Shown here: positions 47,156 to 57,079 of the stretch, piece by piece
How the letters are laid out: each line of letters starts with the position of its first letter
Numbering within the stretch: the stretch's first letter is position 1
NCBI RefSeq assembly: GCF_017315705.1
Contig: NZ_JAFLRF010000005.1
Location: 182,293-246,292, forward strand
Length of the DNA: 64,000 nucleotides
Source: Trinickia mobilis
GTDB taxonomy: Bacteria; Pseudomonadota; Gammaproteobacteria; Burkholderiales; Burkholderiaceae
Reading direction: 5' to 3'
Position numbers and translations under genes: made by a program
The notes under the pieces: model-generated
Database searches by the model: none
Told to the model about the DNA's origin: nothing
Seen by the model: the letters and a program-made list of their open reading frames with translations, nothing else

Positions 47156-48574
47156 TCAATGCGCATCCGCAATTCGCCGCTCAAGCTCATGACCGCTCGC
47201 GGCAGGCGCCGCGTCAGGATGCCGTTCGAGATCGCGGCCAGCTTGCCGAATGTTCCTTTTCGCTTCCTTTTCGCCCTTCGCGCCGTTGAAGATCAGATTG
47301 AGCACGACCGCCGACGTCGACGCCAGCAGGATGCCGCTGTGCAGAACCGGCGACAGCGCAGGCGGAAGTTGCTGGAAGAAGTGCGGCGACACGACCGGCA
47401 CGAGACCCAGCCCGACGCTCACGGCCACGATGAAGAGATTGTTGTGATTCTTCACGAAGTCGACGCGGGACAGCACCTTGATCCCGTTCGCCGCGACCAT
47501 CCCGAACATCACGATGCCCGCACCGCCGAGCACGAACGCCGGCACCGACGCCACGACTTGCGCCATCTTCGGGAAGAGGCCGAGCAGCACCAGAATCACG
47601 CCGCCCGTCGCACAGACGAAACGGCTCTTCACGCCGGTCACGCCGATCAGGCCGACGTTCTGCGAGAACGACGTATGCGGGAACGAGTTGAAGATGCCGC
47701 CGATCAGCGTACCGAGGCCGTCGACGCGCAATCCCCGCACGAGCGTCTCGCGATCCACCGGACGCTCGACCATGTCGCCGACCGCGAGGAACATGCCCGT
47801 CGATTCGATGAACGTGACGAACATCACGGTGACCATCGTCGCGATCGCGAGCGGGTCGAAGTGCGGCAGGCCGAAGTGGAACGGCATCACGAAGCCGACC
47901 CACGGGGCGGACGTGACGCCCTCGGTGTTCACGTGGCCGGAGACGAACGCGATCAGGAAGCCCGCGACGATCCCGAGCAGCACCGAGATATTGGCGATGA
48001 AGCCGCGGCCGAACTTGTTGATCAGGAGGATCAGCGTGAGCACGAGGAGCGACAGGCCGAGGTACAGCGGATTGCCGTAATCCGGATTGCCGACGCCGCC
48101 TGCTGCCCAGTTGATGCCGACCTCCATCAGCGACAGCCCGATCACCGCAATCACGGTGCCCACCACGACCGGCGGGAAGAACCGCAACAGCTTGCCGATC
48201 ATCGGCGCGAGCACGATGCCGATGACGCCGGCCGCGATCGTCGAGCCGAAGATGTCGAGAATGCCGAGATGCGGGTTGGTGCCGATCGCGACCATCGGGC
48301 CGACGGCGGCGAACGTGCAGCCCATGATGACGGGCAGGCGGATGCCGAAGATCCACAGGCCGAGTGTCTGGATCAGCGTGGCGATGCCGCAGGAGAACAA
48401 GTCGGCGCTGATCAGGAAGGCGATCTGGTCTTTCGGCAGATTGAGCGCGCCGCCGACGATGAGCGGTACCGCGACCGCACCGGCATACATGACCAGCACG
48501 TGTTGAATGCCGAGCGTGAGCAACTGGCCAAAGGGCAGCCGCTCGTCGACCGGATGGACCGTATTCGCTTGCAT
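47156..48574 (-). CDS. NCS2-family purine/urate permease
   Basis: A 472-residue nucleobase:cation symporter-2 protein of the inner membrane, about 14 helices. It has LGIQHVLVMYAGAVAVPLIV near the start and the NAT signature QNVGLIGVTG, which groups with xanthine and urate transporters (XanQ, UacT, PbuX) rather than UraA. The exact substrate is not decided. The C-terminus is an Arg/Glu-rich tail. Transcribed alone; GGAGCG precedes the ATG. Confidence 0.9.
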   Translation of the reverse strand: MQANTVHPVDERLPFGQLLTLGIQHVLVMYAGAVAVPLIVGGALNLPKDQIAFLISADLFSCGIATLIQTLGLWIFGIRLPVIMGCTFAAVGPMVAIGTNPHLGILDIFGSTIAAGVIGIVLAPMIGKLLRFFPPVVVGTVIAVIGLSLMEVGINWAAGGVGNPDYGNPLYLGLSLLVLTLILLINKFGRGFIANISVLLGIVAGFLIAFVSGHVNTEGVTSAPWVGFVMPFHFGLPHFDPLAIATMVTVMFVTFIESTGMFLAVGDMVERPVDRETLVRGLRVDGLGTLIGGIFNSFPHTSFSQNVGLIGVTGVKSRFVCATGGVILVLLGLFPKMAQVVASVPAFVLGGAGIVMFGMVAANGIKVLSRVDFVKNHNNLFIVAVSVGLGLVPVVSPHFFQQLPPALSPVLHSGILLASTSAVVLNLIFNGAKGEKEAKRNIRQAGRDLERHPDAAPAASGHELERRIADAH

Positions 48575-48982
48575 GTGTCTCGCTCCAATATCTCGTTTTT
48601 GAGTGCCTCCAAGGTATGCGGAACGAAAAGCGCCAACAAGAGCACTGGGGGCTATTCCGTACTTTCCGGCATCGATATGCGCTGCATGCGAAAGGACGTA
48701 TGGGCCAGGCCGTGCGCGCGGCTTCGCGCGGACGAAGCCCCGTAGGGCGCGTGTCGCGCGAATCTGGCGGCTGCGATGGCGGATCGCGGCGTGTTGCTGC
48801 GTCTATGTTCTGTATTTCGCTTTGCGCATAGTCGAGTTTTGGCGTCGCCGCGCGCACGGGTGGGTAAACCCGCGCCAGGCGCCATTCTTCAGCCAGGGCT
48901 AAAGAATCGGGCCGGCGTGTCAGGCGCGAATTCGCCGCGCGGTTATCATCGATGGCGACTCCACCCGATTACACGTTCCGCT
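48575..48982. other. divergent intergenic region, nothing recognised
   Basis: About 400 bases separate the divergent permease and xylulokinase genes. It should hold both promoters, but I see no confident -35/-10 pair, operator, hairpin or small gene. The xylulokinase frame is open upstream to 48776 without family resemblance. Confidence 0.4.
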
Positions 48983-50407
48983 ATGCGCTTTCTCGGCATC
49001 GACCTTGGCACCGGCTCCCTGAAACTCGCGACGATCGACGGCGACGGACGCGAATGCGCTACCGCGTGCGTCGCGTACGCCGTCGAGACGCCGCAGCCGG
49101 GGTGGGCGGAGACGCGCGTCGAGGTGTGGTGGCGCGCGCTCACCGAAGCGGCGGCGCGCTTGCCCGCGCAGGAGCGTGACGCGGTGTCCGCGATCGGTTT
49201 TTCGGGGCAGATGCACGGCGTCGTGCTGACGGCCGAAGACGGCAGCGCGGTGCGGCCGGCGCTGCTCTGGCCCGATACGCGTGCGGCCGGCTTGCTCGGC
49301 GCGTGGCCCGAGCCGCAGCCGAATCCGGTCGCACCGGGCATGGCTGGGCCGCTCTTGCGCTGGATCGTGCGTAACGAGCCGCAGTCGGCGGCCGAGACGC
49401 GTTGGGCGTTGCAGCCGAAGGACTGGCTGCGCGCCGCGCTGGGCGGTCTCGTGGCGACCGATCCGTCCGATGCGTGCGCGACCGCGCTGGCCGATACGTC
49501 GGGCGCGTGGAACCGCGCGCAGATCGACGCGCTCGGCTTGCCGCCGGAATGGTTCGCGCCGCTCGCGCCCTCATATGCGGCGGGCGGCACGCTGTCGGCT
49601 CACGCGGCTCGCGCGCTCGGCCTGCGCGAAGGCATCGTGCTCGCGACGGGCGCGGGCGATACGCCATGCGCCGCGCTCGGCAGCGGCCTCGCGCACGACG
49701 GCGACGCGCTCTTGACCACCGGCACCGGCGGCCAGATCGTCGTGCTCGCGACGGCCGCGCCGCAAGCGGCATGCGGGCTGCACGCGTATCGCGCGGCGAC
49801 CGACCACTGGTATCGCATGGCGGCCATGCAGAACGTCGGCGTCGCGCTCGAAGCGGTGCGGGGCTGGCTGTCCTATTCGTCGTGGGCCGACGCCTATCAG
49901 GACGCGTTCGGCGTGGACCCGTCGACGACGCTGACTTTCTTGCCCTACCTGACCGGTGAGCGTTCGCCCTGGATGAACCCGGCGGCGCGCGGCGGCTGGC
50001 TCGGCCTCGCGCTCGACGATACGCGCGCGACGATGATGCGTGCCGCATTTGAAGGCGTCGCGTTCTCGCTGCGTGCCGGGCTCGATGCGATCCGCTCGAA
50101 CGGCGCGCACGTGCGATCGCTGCGCCTTGCGGGCGGCGGCTCCGTCGACGCGCGCTGGCGGCAGTTGCTCGCGAACGCGCTCGCGGCCGACTTGTATGCG
50201 GTCGATTGCCCGAACGCCGCGGCGCGCGGCGCTGCAATGCTCGGGGGGCTCGCGAGCGGCCACTGGCATGCCGCCGATCTCGCGGCGCTCACGCCGGCGG
50301 CGACGCTCGTGGCGAGTCCGCAGCGCGACGCTGTGCTCGCCGATCGCCACGCACGTTTCATCGATTTGTATCGGCGTACGGAAAGCTGGTTTTCGGAATC
50401 TGCTTAA
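48983..50407 (+). CDS. xylB: xylulokinase
   Basis: An FGGY carbohydrate kinase that phosphorylates D-xylulose for the pentose phosphate route. It is 474 residues. MRFLGIDLGTGSLKLATIDG is the N-terminal phosphate motif; GFSGQMHGVVL, WPDTRA, TGTGGQIVVLA and LRLAGGGSVDARWRQLLANA (in parts) are the kinase signatures. Together with the polyol uptake cluster at 57-63.5 kb it could serve arabitol or sorbitol use, but it stands alone here. Confidence 0.9.
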   Translation: MRFLGIDLGTGSLKLATIDGDGRECATACVAYAVETPQPGWAETRVEVWWRALTEAAARLPAQERDAVSAIGFSGQMHGVVLTAEDGSAVRPALLWPDTRAAGLLGAWPEPQPNPVAPGMAGPLLRWIVRNEPQSAAETRWALQPKDWLRAALGGLVATDPSDACATALADTSGAWNRAQIDALGLPPEWFAPLAPSYAAGGTLSAHAARALGLREGIVLATGAGDTPCAALGSGLAHDGDALLTTGTGGQIVVLATAAPQAACGLHAYRAATDHWYRMAAMQNVGVALEAVRGWLSYSSWADAYQDAFGVDPSTTLTFLPYLTGERSPWMNPAARGGWLGLALDDTRATMMRAAFEGVAFSLRAGLDAIRSNGAHVRSLRLAGGGSVDARWRQLLANALAADLYAVDCPNAAARGAAMLGGLASGHWHAADLAALTPAATLVASPQRDAVLADRHARFIDLYRRTESWFSESA

Positions 50408-50483
50408 GCTAATAAACTGACGCGCGACTGTCGGCAGTTCAAGCGCGGCAGCGGTGTTGCGGAGCCGCCGGCGCCGACGATGA

Positions 50484-51623
<1,140 letters not shown>

Positions 51624-51637
51624 GCCGGAGGCAAGCG

Positions 51638-52486
51638 ATGCTTGAACTCGTCGAAGAGCACGCTTGCCACGGCGGCGTGCAGCGCATCTACCGGCACGAT
51701 TCGCTCGCGATCGGGCTGCCGATGCGGTTCTCCGTGTATCTGCCGCCGCAGGCGTCGCATGCTCGCGTGCCGGCGCTGTTCTATCTCGCCGGCCTCACCA
51801 GCACCGAGGAGACGTTCGCGATCAAGGCGGGCGCTCAGCGCTGCGCCGCGCAACACGGCATCGCGCTGATCGCGCCCGATACGAGCCCGCGCGGCGCGGG
51901 CGTGCCGGGCGAAAGCGCGTCGTGGGACTTCGGCGTCGGTGCGGGATTCTATGTCGATGCCACTCAAGAGCCGTGGTCGAAGCACTACCGCATGTATTCG
52001 TACGTCGTCGACGAGCTGCGCGAGACGGTGGCGGCCGAGTTGCCGATCGAGCGGGACAAGCTCGGCATCTTCGGACATTCGATGGGCGGGCACGGTGCGC
52101 TGATGATCGCGTTGCGCAATCCCGGCGTATATCGCTCGGTTTCGGCGTTTGCGCCGATCGCCGCGCCGATGCGCTGCCCGTGGGGCGAGAAGGCGTTTTC
52201 CGGCTACTTGGGTGGGAAACGCGAAACGTGGAAGCCGTACGACGCGAGCGAGCTCGTGGCGCGAGAAGACAGCGCGAGGTTCGAAGCGGGCATTCTGATC
52301 GACCAGGGCTCAGCCGATCAATTTCTCGCCGTGCAGCTCAATCCCGATGTGTTCGAAGCCGCCTGCCGCGCGGCGGGCCAGCCGCTCACGCTGCGCCGCC
52401 ACGCAGGCTACGACCACGGTTACTACTTCATTTCGACCTTCATCGAAGATCACATCGCGCATCATGCGAAGGTGCTGTGCGCGTGA
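51638..52486 (+). CDS. fghA: S-formylglutathione hydrolase
   Basis: Hydrolyses S-formylglutathione to formate and glutathione, the second step of formaldehyde detoxification. The 282 residues form an esterase D-type alpha/beta hydrolase with nucleophile S148 in FGHSMGGHGAL, the LAGLTSTEETF oxyanion loop, an aspartate in QGSADQFL and the histidine in YDHGYYFIST. Start at 51638 behind CCGGAGG. In one operon with frmA. Confidence 0.95.
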   Translation: MLELVEEHACHGGVQRIYRHDSLAIGLPMRFSVYLPPQASHARVPALFYLAGLTSTEETFAIKAGAQRCAAQHGIALIAPDTSPRGAGVPGESASWDFGVGAGFYVDATQEPWSKHYRMYSYVVDELRETVAAELPIERDKLGIFGHSMGGHGALMIALRNPGVYRSVSAFAPIAAPMRCPWGEKAFSGYLGGKRETWKPYDASELVAREDSARFEAGILIDQGSADQFLAVQLNPDVFEAACRAAGQPLTLRRHAGYDHGYYFISTFIEDHIAHHAKVLCA

Positions 52487-52506
52487 TGCGCGCAGCGGCC
52501 GTGTCG

Positions 52507-53292
52507 TTACCGCCGCCGGGCCAGCAAGCTCAGGCCATAGACGACTGCCGCGAGCGCGGTGATCCAGAAGCTCGTCGGCCAGTCGGTGTAGAACGCGAGC
52601 GTGACGCCGAGCCACGCTTGCGCGAGCGCGAAGAGGGCGGCGAGCACGAGGCCGGCCGAGAGTCGCGTCGACAGGTTTTGCGCCGCTGCTGCCGGCCCCA
52701 CCATCAGCGTGAACACGAGCAGCACGCCGACGATCTGCGTGCAGGCCGCCACCGTCAGCGCCGTGATGGTCAGGAACAGCACCGACACGAGCCGCAGCGA
52801 CACGCCCTTTGCCTCAGCCAATTCGGGTTGCAGCGAGGCGAACATCAGCGGCCGCATGATCGCACCGAGCGCGATCAAGCTGATCGCGCCGATGCCCGCC
52901 AGCACCGCGAGCGTCGCCGGATTCACGCCGAGCACGTTGCCGAAGAGCAAAGCCGTGACCTGCGTTGCGTACGCGGTGAAGAAATGCAGGAACAACAGCC
53001 CGAAGCCGAGCGATAGCGACAGAATCACGCCGATCGCCACGTCGCGCCCCGCGAGCTTTTCGCCGAGCGCGCCCATGCCGACCCCGGCCGCGGCCGTGAA
53101 GCCGATCATCCCCCAGATCGGCGAGACGCCGATCAGCACCGCGCCCGTCGCGCCCGTGAAGCCGACGTGCGACAGCGCATGCCCGGCGAACGTCTGTCCG
53201 CGCAACACGAGAAAGTAGCCGACGATGCCCGCGAGCACCGCGACGATCCCCGACGCCGCGAACGCGTTGATCATGAACTCGTATTCAAACAT
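52507..53292 (-). CDS. znuB: zinc ABC transporter permease
   Basis: A 261-residue membrane permease of the ABC-3 (metal) family with about eight helices. GYFLVLRGQTFAGHALSHVGFTG is the conserved cytoplasmic-loop region, and VLLVFTLMVGPAAAAQNL lies near the C-terminal half. Its start overlaps the ATPase gene by 8 bases (ATGTTTGA), so expression is tightly coupled. Last gene of the zur-znuA-znuC-znuB operon. Confidence 0.92.
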   Translation of the reverse strand: MFEYEFMINAFAASGIVAVLAGIVGYFLVLRGQTFAGHALSHVGFTGATGAVLIGVSPIWGMIGFTAAAGVGMGALGEKLAGRDVAIGVILSLSLGFGLLFLHFFTAYATQVTALLFGNVLGVNPATLAVLAGIGAISLIALGAIMRPLMFASLQPELAEAKGVSLRLVSVLFLTITALTVAACTQIVGVLLVFTLMVGPAAAAQNLSTRLSAGLVLAALFALAQAWLGVTLAFYTDWPTSFWITALAAVVYGLSLLARRR

Positions 53293-54223
53293 CGTGCGTG
53301 TGTCCGTCGCGAGAGGTTTGGGCGGCGTCGGCCGCGTGCCGACGGCCGTGCGCCGGGCCGTGCGCGTGGCCGTGCTCGTGCCCGTGATCGTGGGTGTGCG
53401 CGTGATCGTCTTCGTGCTCGTGGTCGTGCTTTTCGACCTCGACGTCGCCCGACATCACGAAGATGCGGCCGTTCACGCGCATCACGTCGATCGGCGAGCC
53501 GTAGAGACGCGAGAGCACCGGCTTCGTGATGACTTCGTCGACGGTGCCGAGCGCTGCGACGCCGCTGCCGAGGTACAGCACGCGGTCGAGCGCGTTCAAG
53601 AGCGGATTGAGTTCGTGCGCGGAGAACAGAACGGTGATGCCGAGCTCGCGCTGCACGTTGTGCACGAGCTCGACGACGCCGCGCTGGTGATTCGGATCGA
53701 GGCTGATGAGCGGCTCGTCCAGCAGCAGGAGACGCGGCTCGCCGAGCAGGCACTGCGCGAGCAGCAAGCGCTGGCGCTCGCCGCCCGACAGCTCCGACAA
53801 CGGCCGTTCGGCGAGCGAGCGTCCGCCGACGAGGTCGAGCACGCGCCCGACATTCGCGCGCGTTGCCGCGTCGGCACGCGGGAGCCCCCAGCGATGACCG
53901 TCGGCCGCCATCGCGACGAAATCGCGCCCGCGCACGCGGCGCCCGGCGAGCGCGCTGCGCGTCTGCGGCATGTAGCCGATCGCCGGATTGCCGCGCGCGA
54001 CCGGCGCGCCCGCCACGCGGATCGTGCCGCTTGCCGCGGGCACGAGGCCGAGCACCGCGCGCATCAGCGTCGTTTTGCCCGCGCCGTTAGGCCCGAGGAC
54101 GCCGATGAATTCGCCTTGATTCACTGTGAGGCTGGTTTCGGTGAGGATCGTGCGTCCGCCGAGCTCGAGCGTCACGCGCTCGAGCTCGAGCGCGGGCCGC
54201 GGCTTGGTGCCTGCGAGATTCAT
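53285..54223 (-). CDS. znuC: zinc ABC transporter ATP-binding protein with His-rich tail
   Basis: A 312-residue ATPase that powers high-affinity zinc uptake. Walker A is GPNGAGKTT (44-52), the signature is LSGGERQRLLLAQ, Walker B LLLLDEPL. The last about 50 residues are packed with His, Asp and Glu and would bind zinc; ZnuC proteins often lack or shorten this. The start is fixed at 54223 because that ATG overlaps the stop of the repeat-derived mini-ORF (ATGA); the upstream extension in this frame is repeat sequence. Confidence 0.93.
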   Translation of the reverse strand: MNLAGTKPRPALELERVTLELGGRTILTETSLTVNQGEFIGVLGPNGAGKTTLMRAVLGLVPAASGTIRVAGAPVARGNPAIGYMPQTRSALAGRRVRGRDFVAMAADGHRWGLPRADAATRANVGRVLDLVGGRSLAERPLSELSGGERQRLLLAQCLLGEPRLLLLDEPLISLDPNHQRGVVELVHNVQRELGITVLFSAHELNPLLNALDRVLYLGSGVAALGTVDEVITKPVLSRLYGSPIDVMRVNGRIFVMSGDVEVEKHDHEHEDDHAHTHDHGHEHGHAHGPAHGRRHAADAAQTSRDGHTHDV

Positions 54224-54354
54224 GATGCCTCCCGCCGGGCCGCCCCAAGGGAGGCATCCGCCCCCTCGGGGGGAGCTTTGCATGGGACCGGAGTAAGCGC
54301 TAAAGCGCCAACTCCGGTCGACAGCGAACGACAGTGAGCGTGGGGGTAGTTCAT
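54220..54354 (-). repeat. GC-rich repeat as a 44-codon coupled mini-ORF between znuA and znuC
   Basis: Long-form member of the family described at 60703. The ORF starts at 54354 with ATGA overlapping the znuA stop and ends at 54220 with TGA overlapping the znuC start. The peptide reads MNYPHAHCRSLSTGVG then, near its end, GADASLGAARREAS. The DNA contains ACCGGAGT...ACTCCGGT, CCCCCCGAGGGGG and GATGCCTCCC...GGGAGGCATC stems. Sequence is nearly identical to the copy at 58194. Confidence 0.8.
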
Positions 54355-55271
54355 TGACTCTTCCCTTCGAGCGCTGCCGACAGCGCGTCGAGCTGCACGG
54401 CCATCCATTGCTGGAAGTTCTTGCCGGCGGGCTCGGTTTCCGTGACGCTCATCGTCGGCACGCCCGATTGCTGGGCGAGCTTGAGCATGCGCTTCGTGAG
54501 CGCTTCGGTCGCCTGGCTGTTGTAGATCAGCACGTGCACGCGCTTCTCGCGCAGGTCCGTCTCGAATGCGGCGATGTCGGACGCGCTGGGTTCGGTGTCG
54601 TTCATCACCGCGAGCTGGAAGCGCGGATTGCGCATCGCGAGGCCGATCGCGTCGGACATATAGCCGAAGACCGGCTCGGTCGCCGTGACCGGCACGCCGG
54701 CGTAACGCGCGTGCAGCGCGGCGACCTTCGCGTCGATCGGTTTCAGCGAAGCGAGGAACTTCGCGAGGTTCGCGTCGTAGTCGGCCTTGTGCGCCGGGTC
54801 GGCCGCGACGAGCGCGGCGCTCACCGCGCGCGCGACGGCGGGCATCGTCGCCGGGTCGTACCAGAGGTGCGGGTTGTCGCCGGCCTTCTTGCCGACGAGG
54901 TCGGCGGCGACGATCACCGTGCGCTTCGCGTTCTTCGACGCGTTGAGCAGCTTCTCCATCCACGGGTCGTAGTCGGCGCCGTTATAGACGACGAGGCTCG
55001 CGTGCTGCAGCGCGCGAGCCGTCTTCGGGCTGGCTTCGAACAGGTGCGGGTCCTGATCGGGATTGCTGAGGATGCTCGTGACGTCGACATGATCGCCGCC
55101 CAACTGATGCACGACGTCGCCATAGAAGTTTTCCGCCGCGACGACGGGAGTCTTCGCGTTTTGCGCGAAGGCGGCGTGGCTGAGCATGAGCGCTGCGGCC
55201 CCCGCCGCAACGAATTTCGACAATATCTGCACGTGACGTGCGATGGCCTGCATCGAACCGGTGGCTTTCAT
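54351..55271 (-). CDS. znuA: zinc ABC transporter periplasmic binding protein
   Basis: A 306-residue cluster A-I metal-binding protein. The signal peptide ends HAAFAQ. Metal ligands are expected at H in DQDPHLFEASP, H in DNPHLWYDP, and a late acidic residue; EPVFGYMSDAIGLAMRNPRF is near the middle. A His-rich loop typical of many ZnuA is absent, so manganese remains possible, but the Zur-like regulator in the operon favours zinc. It overlaps zur by four bases (ATGA) and the downstream mini-ORF by four. Confidence 0.9.
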   Translation of the reverse strand: MKATGSMQAIARHVQILSKFVAAGAAALMLSHAAFAQNAKTPVVAAENFYGDVVHQLGGDHVDVTSILSNPDQDPHLFEASPKTARALQHASLVVYNGADYDPWMEKLLNASKNAKRTVIVAADLVGKKAGDNPHLWYDPATMPAVARAVSAALVAADPAHKADYDANLAKFLASLKPIDAKVAALHARYAGVPVTATEPVFGYMSDAIGLAMRNPRFQLAVMNDTEPSASDIAAFETDLREKRVHVLIYNSQATEALTKRMLKLAQQSGVPTMSVTETEPAGKNFQQWMAVQLDALSAALEGKSQ

Positions 55272-55762
55272 TCTTCGTGTTCCTTATCTGGGTTGCGGTC
55301 ACTGGACTTGCATTCGCCGCACAAGCCGGTGAGTTCGACCACCTGCTTGTGCACTTCGAAACCATGCGCGGGTGGCGTCGCCGACAGGCGCTCGGCGAGT
55401 TCTTCGCCCGGAATCTCGACGGTTTCCCCGCAGCGCTCGCAGATCAGGAACTGGCTTTGATGCGGCTTGCCGATCTCGCAGCACGCGACGAACGCGTTTT
55501 TCGATTCGATCCGGTGCACGAAGCCGTTCTCGACCAGGAAGTCGAGCACGCGGTAGACGGTGGTGGGCGGCACGCGGCCCCGCTGCGGCTCGAGTGCGGC
55601 GAGCAGGTCGTAGGCGCCGATCGGCCGCGCGGCCGCGACGATCAGCTCGTAGACCTGGCGTCGCAGCGGCGTGAGCGTCAGGTCGTGGTCGACGGCGAAC
55701 GCGTCGGCGCGTGCGAGGCGTTCGGCAAGGTCCTGGGCGTGGTGGGCGTGGTCGGCGGACAT
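55268..55762 (-). CDS. zur: Zur/Fur-family metalloregulator
   Basis: A 164-residue Fur-superfamily repressor that senses zinc. The His-rich start MSADHAHHAQDLAERL precedes the winged helix (LTPLRRQVYELIVAAARPIGAYDLL, PPTTVYRVLDFLVENG). The structural zinc site has two CxxC pairs, CERC and CGEC. Start ATG at 55762; a TTG at 55786 would add eight residues. Its stop overlaps the znuA start, so the regulator is first in the operon it probably controls. Confidence 0.9.
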   Translation of the reverse strand: MSADHAHHAQDLAERLARADAFAVDHDLTLTPLRRQVYELIVAAARPIGAYDLLAALEPQRGRVPPTTVYRVLDFLVENGFVHRIESKNAFVACCEIGKPHQSQFLICERCGETVEIPGEELAERLSATPPAHGFEVHKQVVELTGLCGECKSSDRNPDKEHEE

Positions 55763-55792
55763 GGCGCTGAATCCGGAAGCGAGCAATCGCGA

Positions 55793-55810
55793 GATGATAT
55801 AACGTATCGC
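55793..55810 (-). promoter_or_regulatory. candidate Zur box
   Basis: On the minus strand GCGATACGTTATATCATC contains GATA-N5-TATC symmetry and the GTTATA core common to Zur operators. It lies about 30 bases before the zur start. The right half-site is imperfect, so this is tentative. Confidence 0.4.
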
Positions 55811-55841
55811 TATTTTTTGCCCGCAACCGGTTTCATTGCGC

Positions 55842-56438
55842 CTATTGGGACGGGTCCAGCCGACGGCGCAGCTTTGCCAACCACGAACCGTCGGCTGGTT
55901 TTTCCTCGTGCCAGTCCTTCTCGGGCACGGATAAGGCGTTCAGCCGAATCTGCGTGAGACGGCCGTCGACGGTGAGCCCGAGATAAAACAGTGGCGCTAC
56001 GACGCACCAAGTGTCGGCCGGACCCCACAAAAGGCATAGCGTTGCGCTACTCGGGTCGTAAAGCGCTTCGGGTTCGCACGCTTCATCTGCGTGCCCATTG
56101 CTATCGAAAGGGGCATCCAGGTATGGAATACCTGCGTCGCCGGCGAGAGGTGCCAACTTGCCGATAGCCCAGCGTTTCGGATTGGTATAGAAGCCAAGGG
56201 TAACGGGGCGTTGTTGCGCGTCCAGATTTAGTGCAAACGTACCTGCCGTGAGCAAGTAGGACTGGGGACGAATCGCAAACTGCTGCTCGATCGCGTCGCG
56301 CAGGGGTGTTGGTGGCTCGGGTGACGTCTCCGGTGGGTAGGCCAGTTCGCATGACACGGTGAAGCCATCGCCATCCCAGGCGGAGATGGCGGTGGCAAGC
56401 TTCGCGGCAGGGCGCGTGCGGACGAAAACAGTTTGCAT
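55842..56438 (-). CDS. unknown protein, candidate immunity partner of the upstream toxin-like gene
   Basis: A 198-residue protein without signal peptide or membrane helix. It starts MQTVFVRTRPAAKLATAISA and has features of a compact soluble protein, with GFYTNPKRWAIGKL and LCLLWGPADTWCVVAPLFYLG read in parts. No known family was recognised. It begins two bases after the toxin-like gene stops, which is the usual spacing of a toxin and its immunity gene. It also borders the zur operon. Confidence 0.55.
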   Translation of the reverse strand: MQTVFVRTRPAAKLATAISAWDGDGFTVSCELAYPPETSPEPPTPLRDAIEQQFAIRPQSYLLTAGTFALNLDAQQRPVTLGFYTNPKRWAIGKLAPLAGDAGIPYLDAPFDSNGHADEACEPEALYDPSSATLCLLWGPADTWCVVAPLFYLGLTVDGRLTQIRLNALSVPEKDWHEEKPADGSWLAKLRRRLDPSQ

Positions 56439-56440
56439 GT

Positions 56441-57079
56441 CTAGGGCCTGCGTTTATAGACGAAGTGCAAGACGGTGTAGTCGCTCTCCCGCACCACCAC
56501 CTCCAGCGTGTAGGGCTCGCCTTTGCGTTTCATTGGAACGGTGTACTGGTAAATACCTCTGTGGCCCTTCGGATCTGCTGTGCGCTTGCCATATCGAATC
56601 GCAAGACGAAGGATATGGACTGGCACAAACCGTCCCTCTTCCTGCATGTGGGCCAGTGGCGCAGCGGCGAAGCGCAAGGGCTGCTTCGACAGTGCCGAAA
56701 AGCGCGTCCGCAGACCGAGCAGCGTCGCTCGACCCATGGTGACGCCCAGGCCGCGAATGCCTGCGCGTGTCAATTGTCGAACGCCTGCCTTCCATGGGCC
56801 CCCGACAACAAATATCGCATCGAATGGATCGAATAGCGGCGCTTCCAGTGGGCGCTCGTTTACGGACACTCGACCCTCGAGATCGTAGGTCCGGAATACC
56901 CCACTAAGCGAGGTCTGATATCCGATTATGCAATCCAGGTCAGCATCATAAATGGGCTTTGCAGTCGGAGGGACGTTTGGAGGACGGACTTCGAACAAGC
57001 CTGAGGAGGTTGGGTTGCGGCCGCTCCAGACTAAAGACTGTTCGCTGCCTGTGTATTTGCTGCTGTCGGTGGTTGACAT
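56441..57079 (-). CDS. candidate polymorphic toxin with a C-terminal nuclease-like domain
   Basis: A 212-residue protein. Residues 43-70 (YDADLDCIIGYQTSLSG, then FRTYDLEGR) resemble the short linker modules that precede toxin domains in polymorphic toxins. The C-terminal 65 residues, with FVPVHILRLAIRYGKR (151-166), GIYQYTVPMKRKG and TLEVVVRESDYTVLHFVY (191-208), look like the beta-rich BECR-fold ribonuclease toxins (RelE/EndoU/colicin-D type). No signal peptide. A small gene follows by two bases, as an immunity gene would. Family placement is by eye and not verified. Confidence 0.55.
   Translation of the reverse strand: MSTTDSSKYTGSEQSLVWSGRNPTSSGLFEVRPPNVPPTAKPIYDADLDCIIGYQTSLSGVFRTYDLEGRVSVNERPLEAPLFDPFDAIFVVGGPWKAGVRQLTRAGIRGLGVTMGRATLLGLRTRFSALSKQPLRFAAAPLAHMQEEGRFVPVHILRLAIRYGKRTADPKGHRGIYQYTVPMKRKGEPYTLEVVVRESDYTVLHFVYKRRP

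Noticed and set aside
48575..48982. Purine riboswitch in the permease leader
   Set aside because: No three-way junction or conserved loop sequence was recognised on the permease strand.
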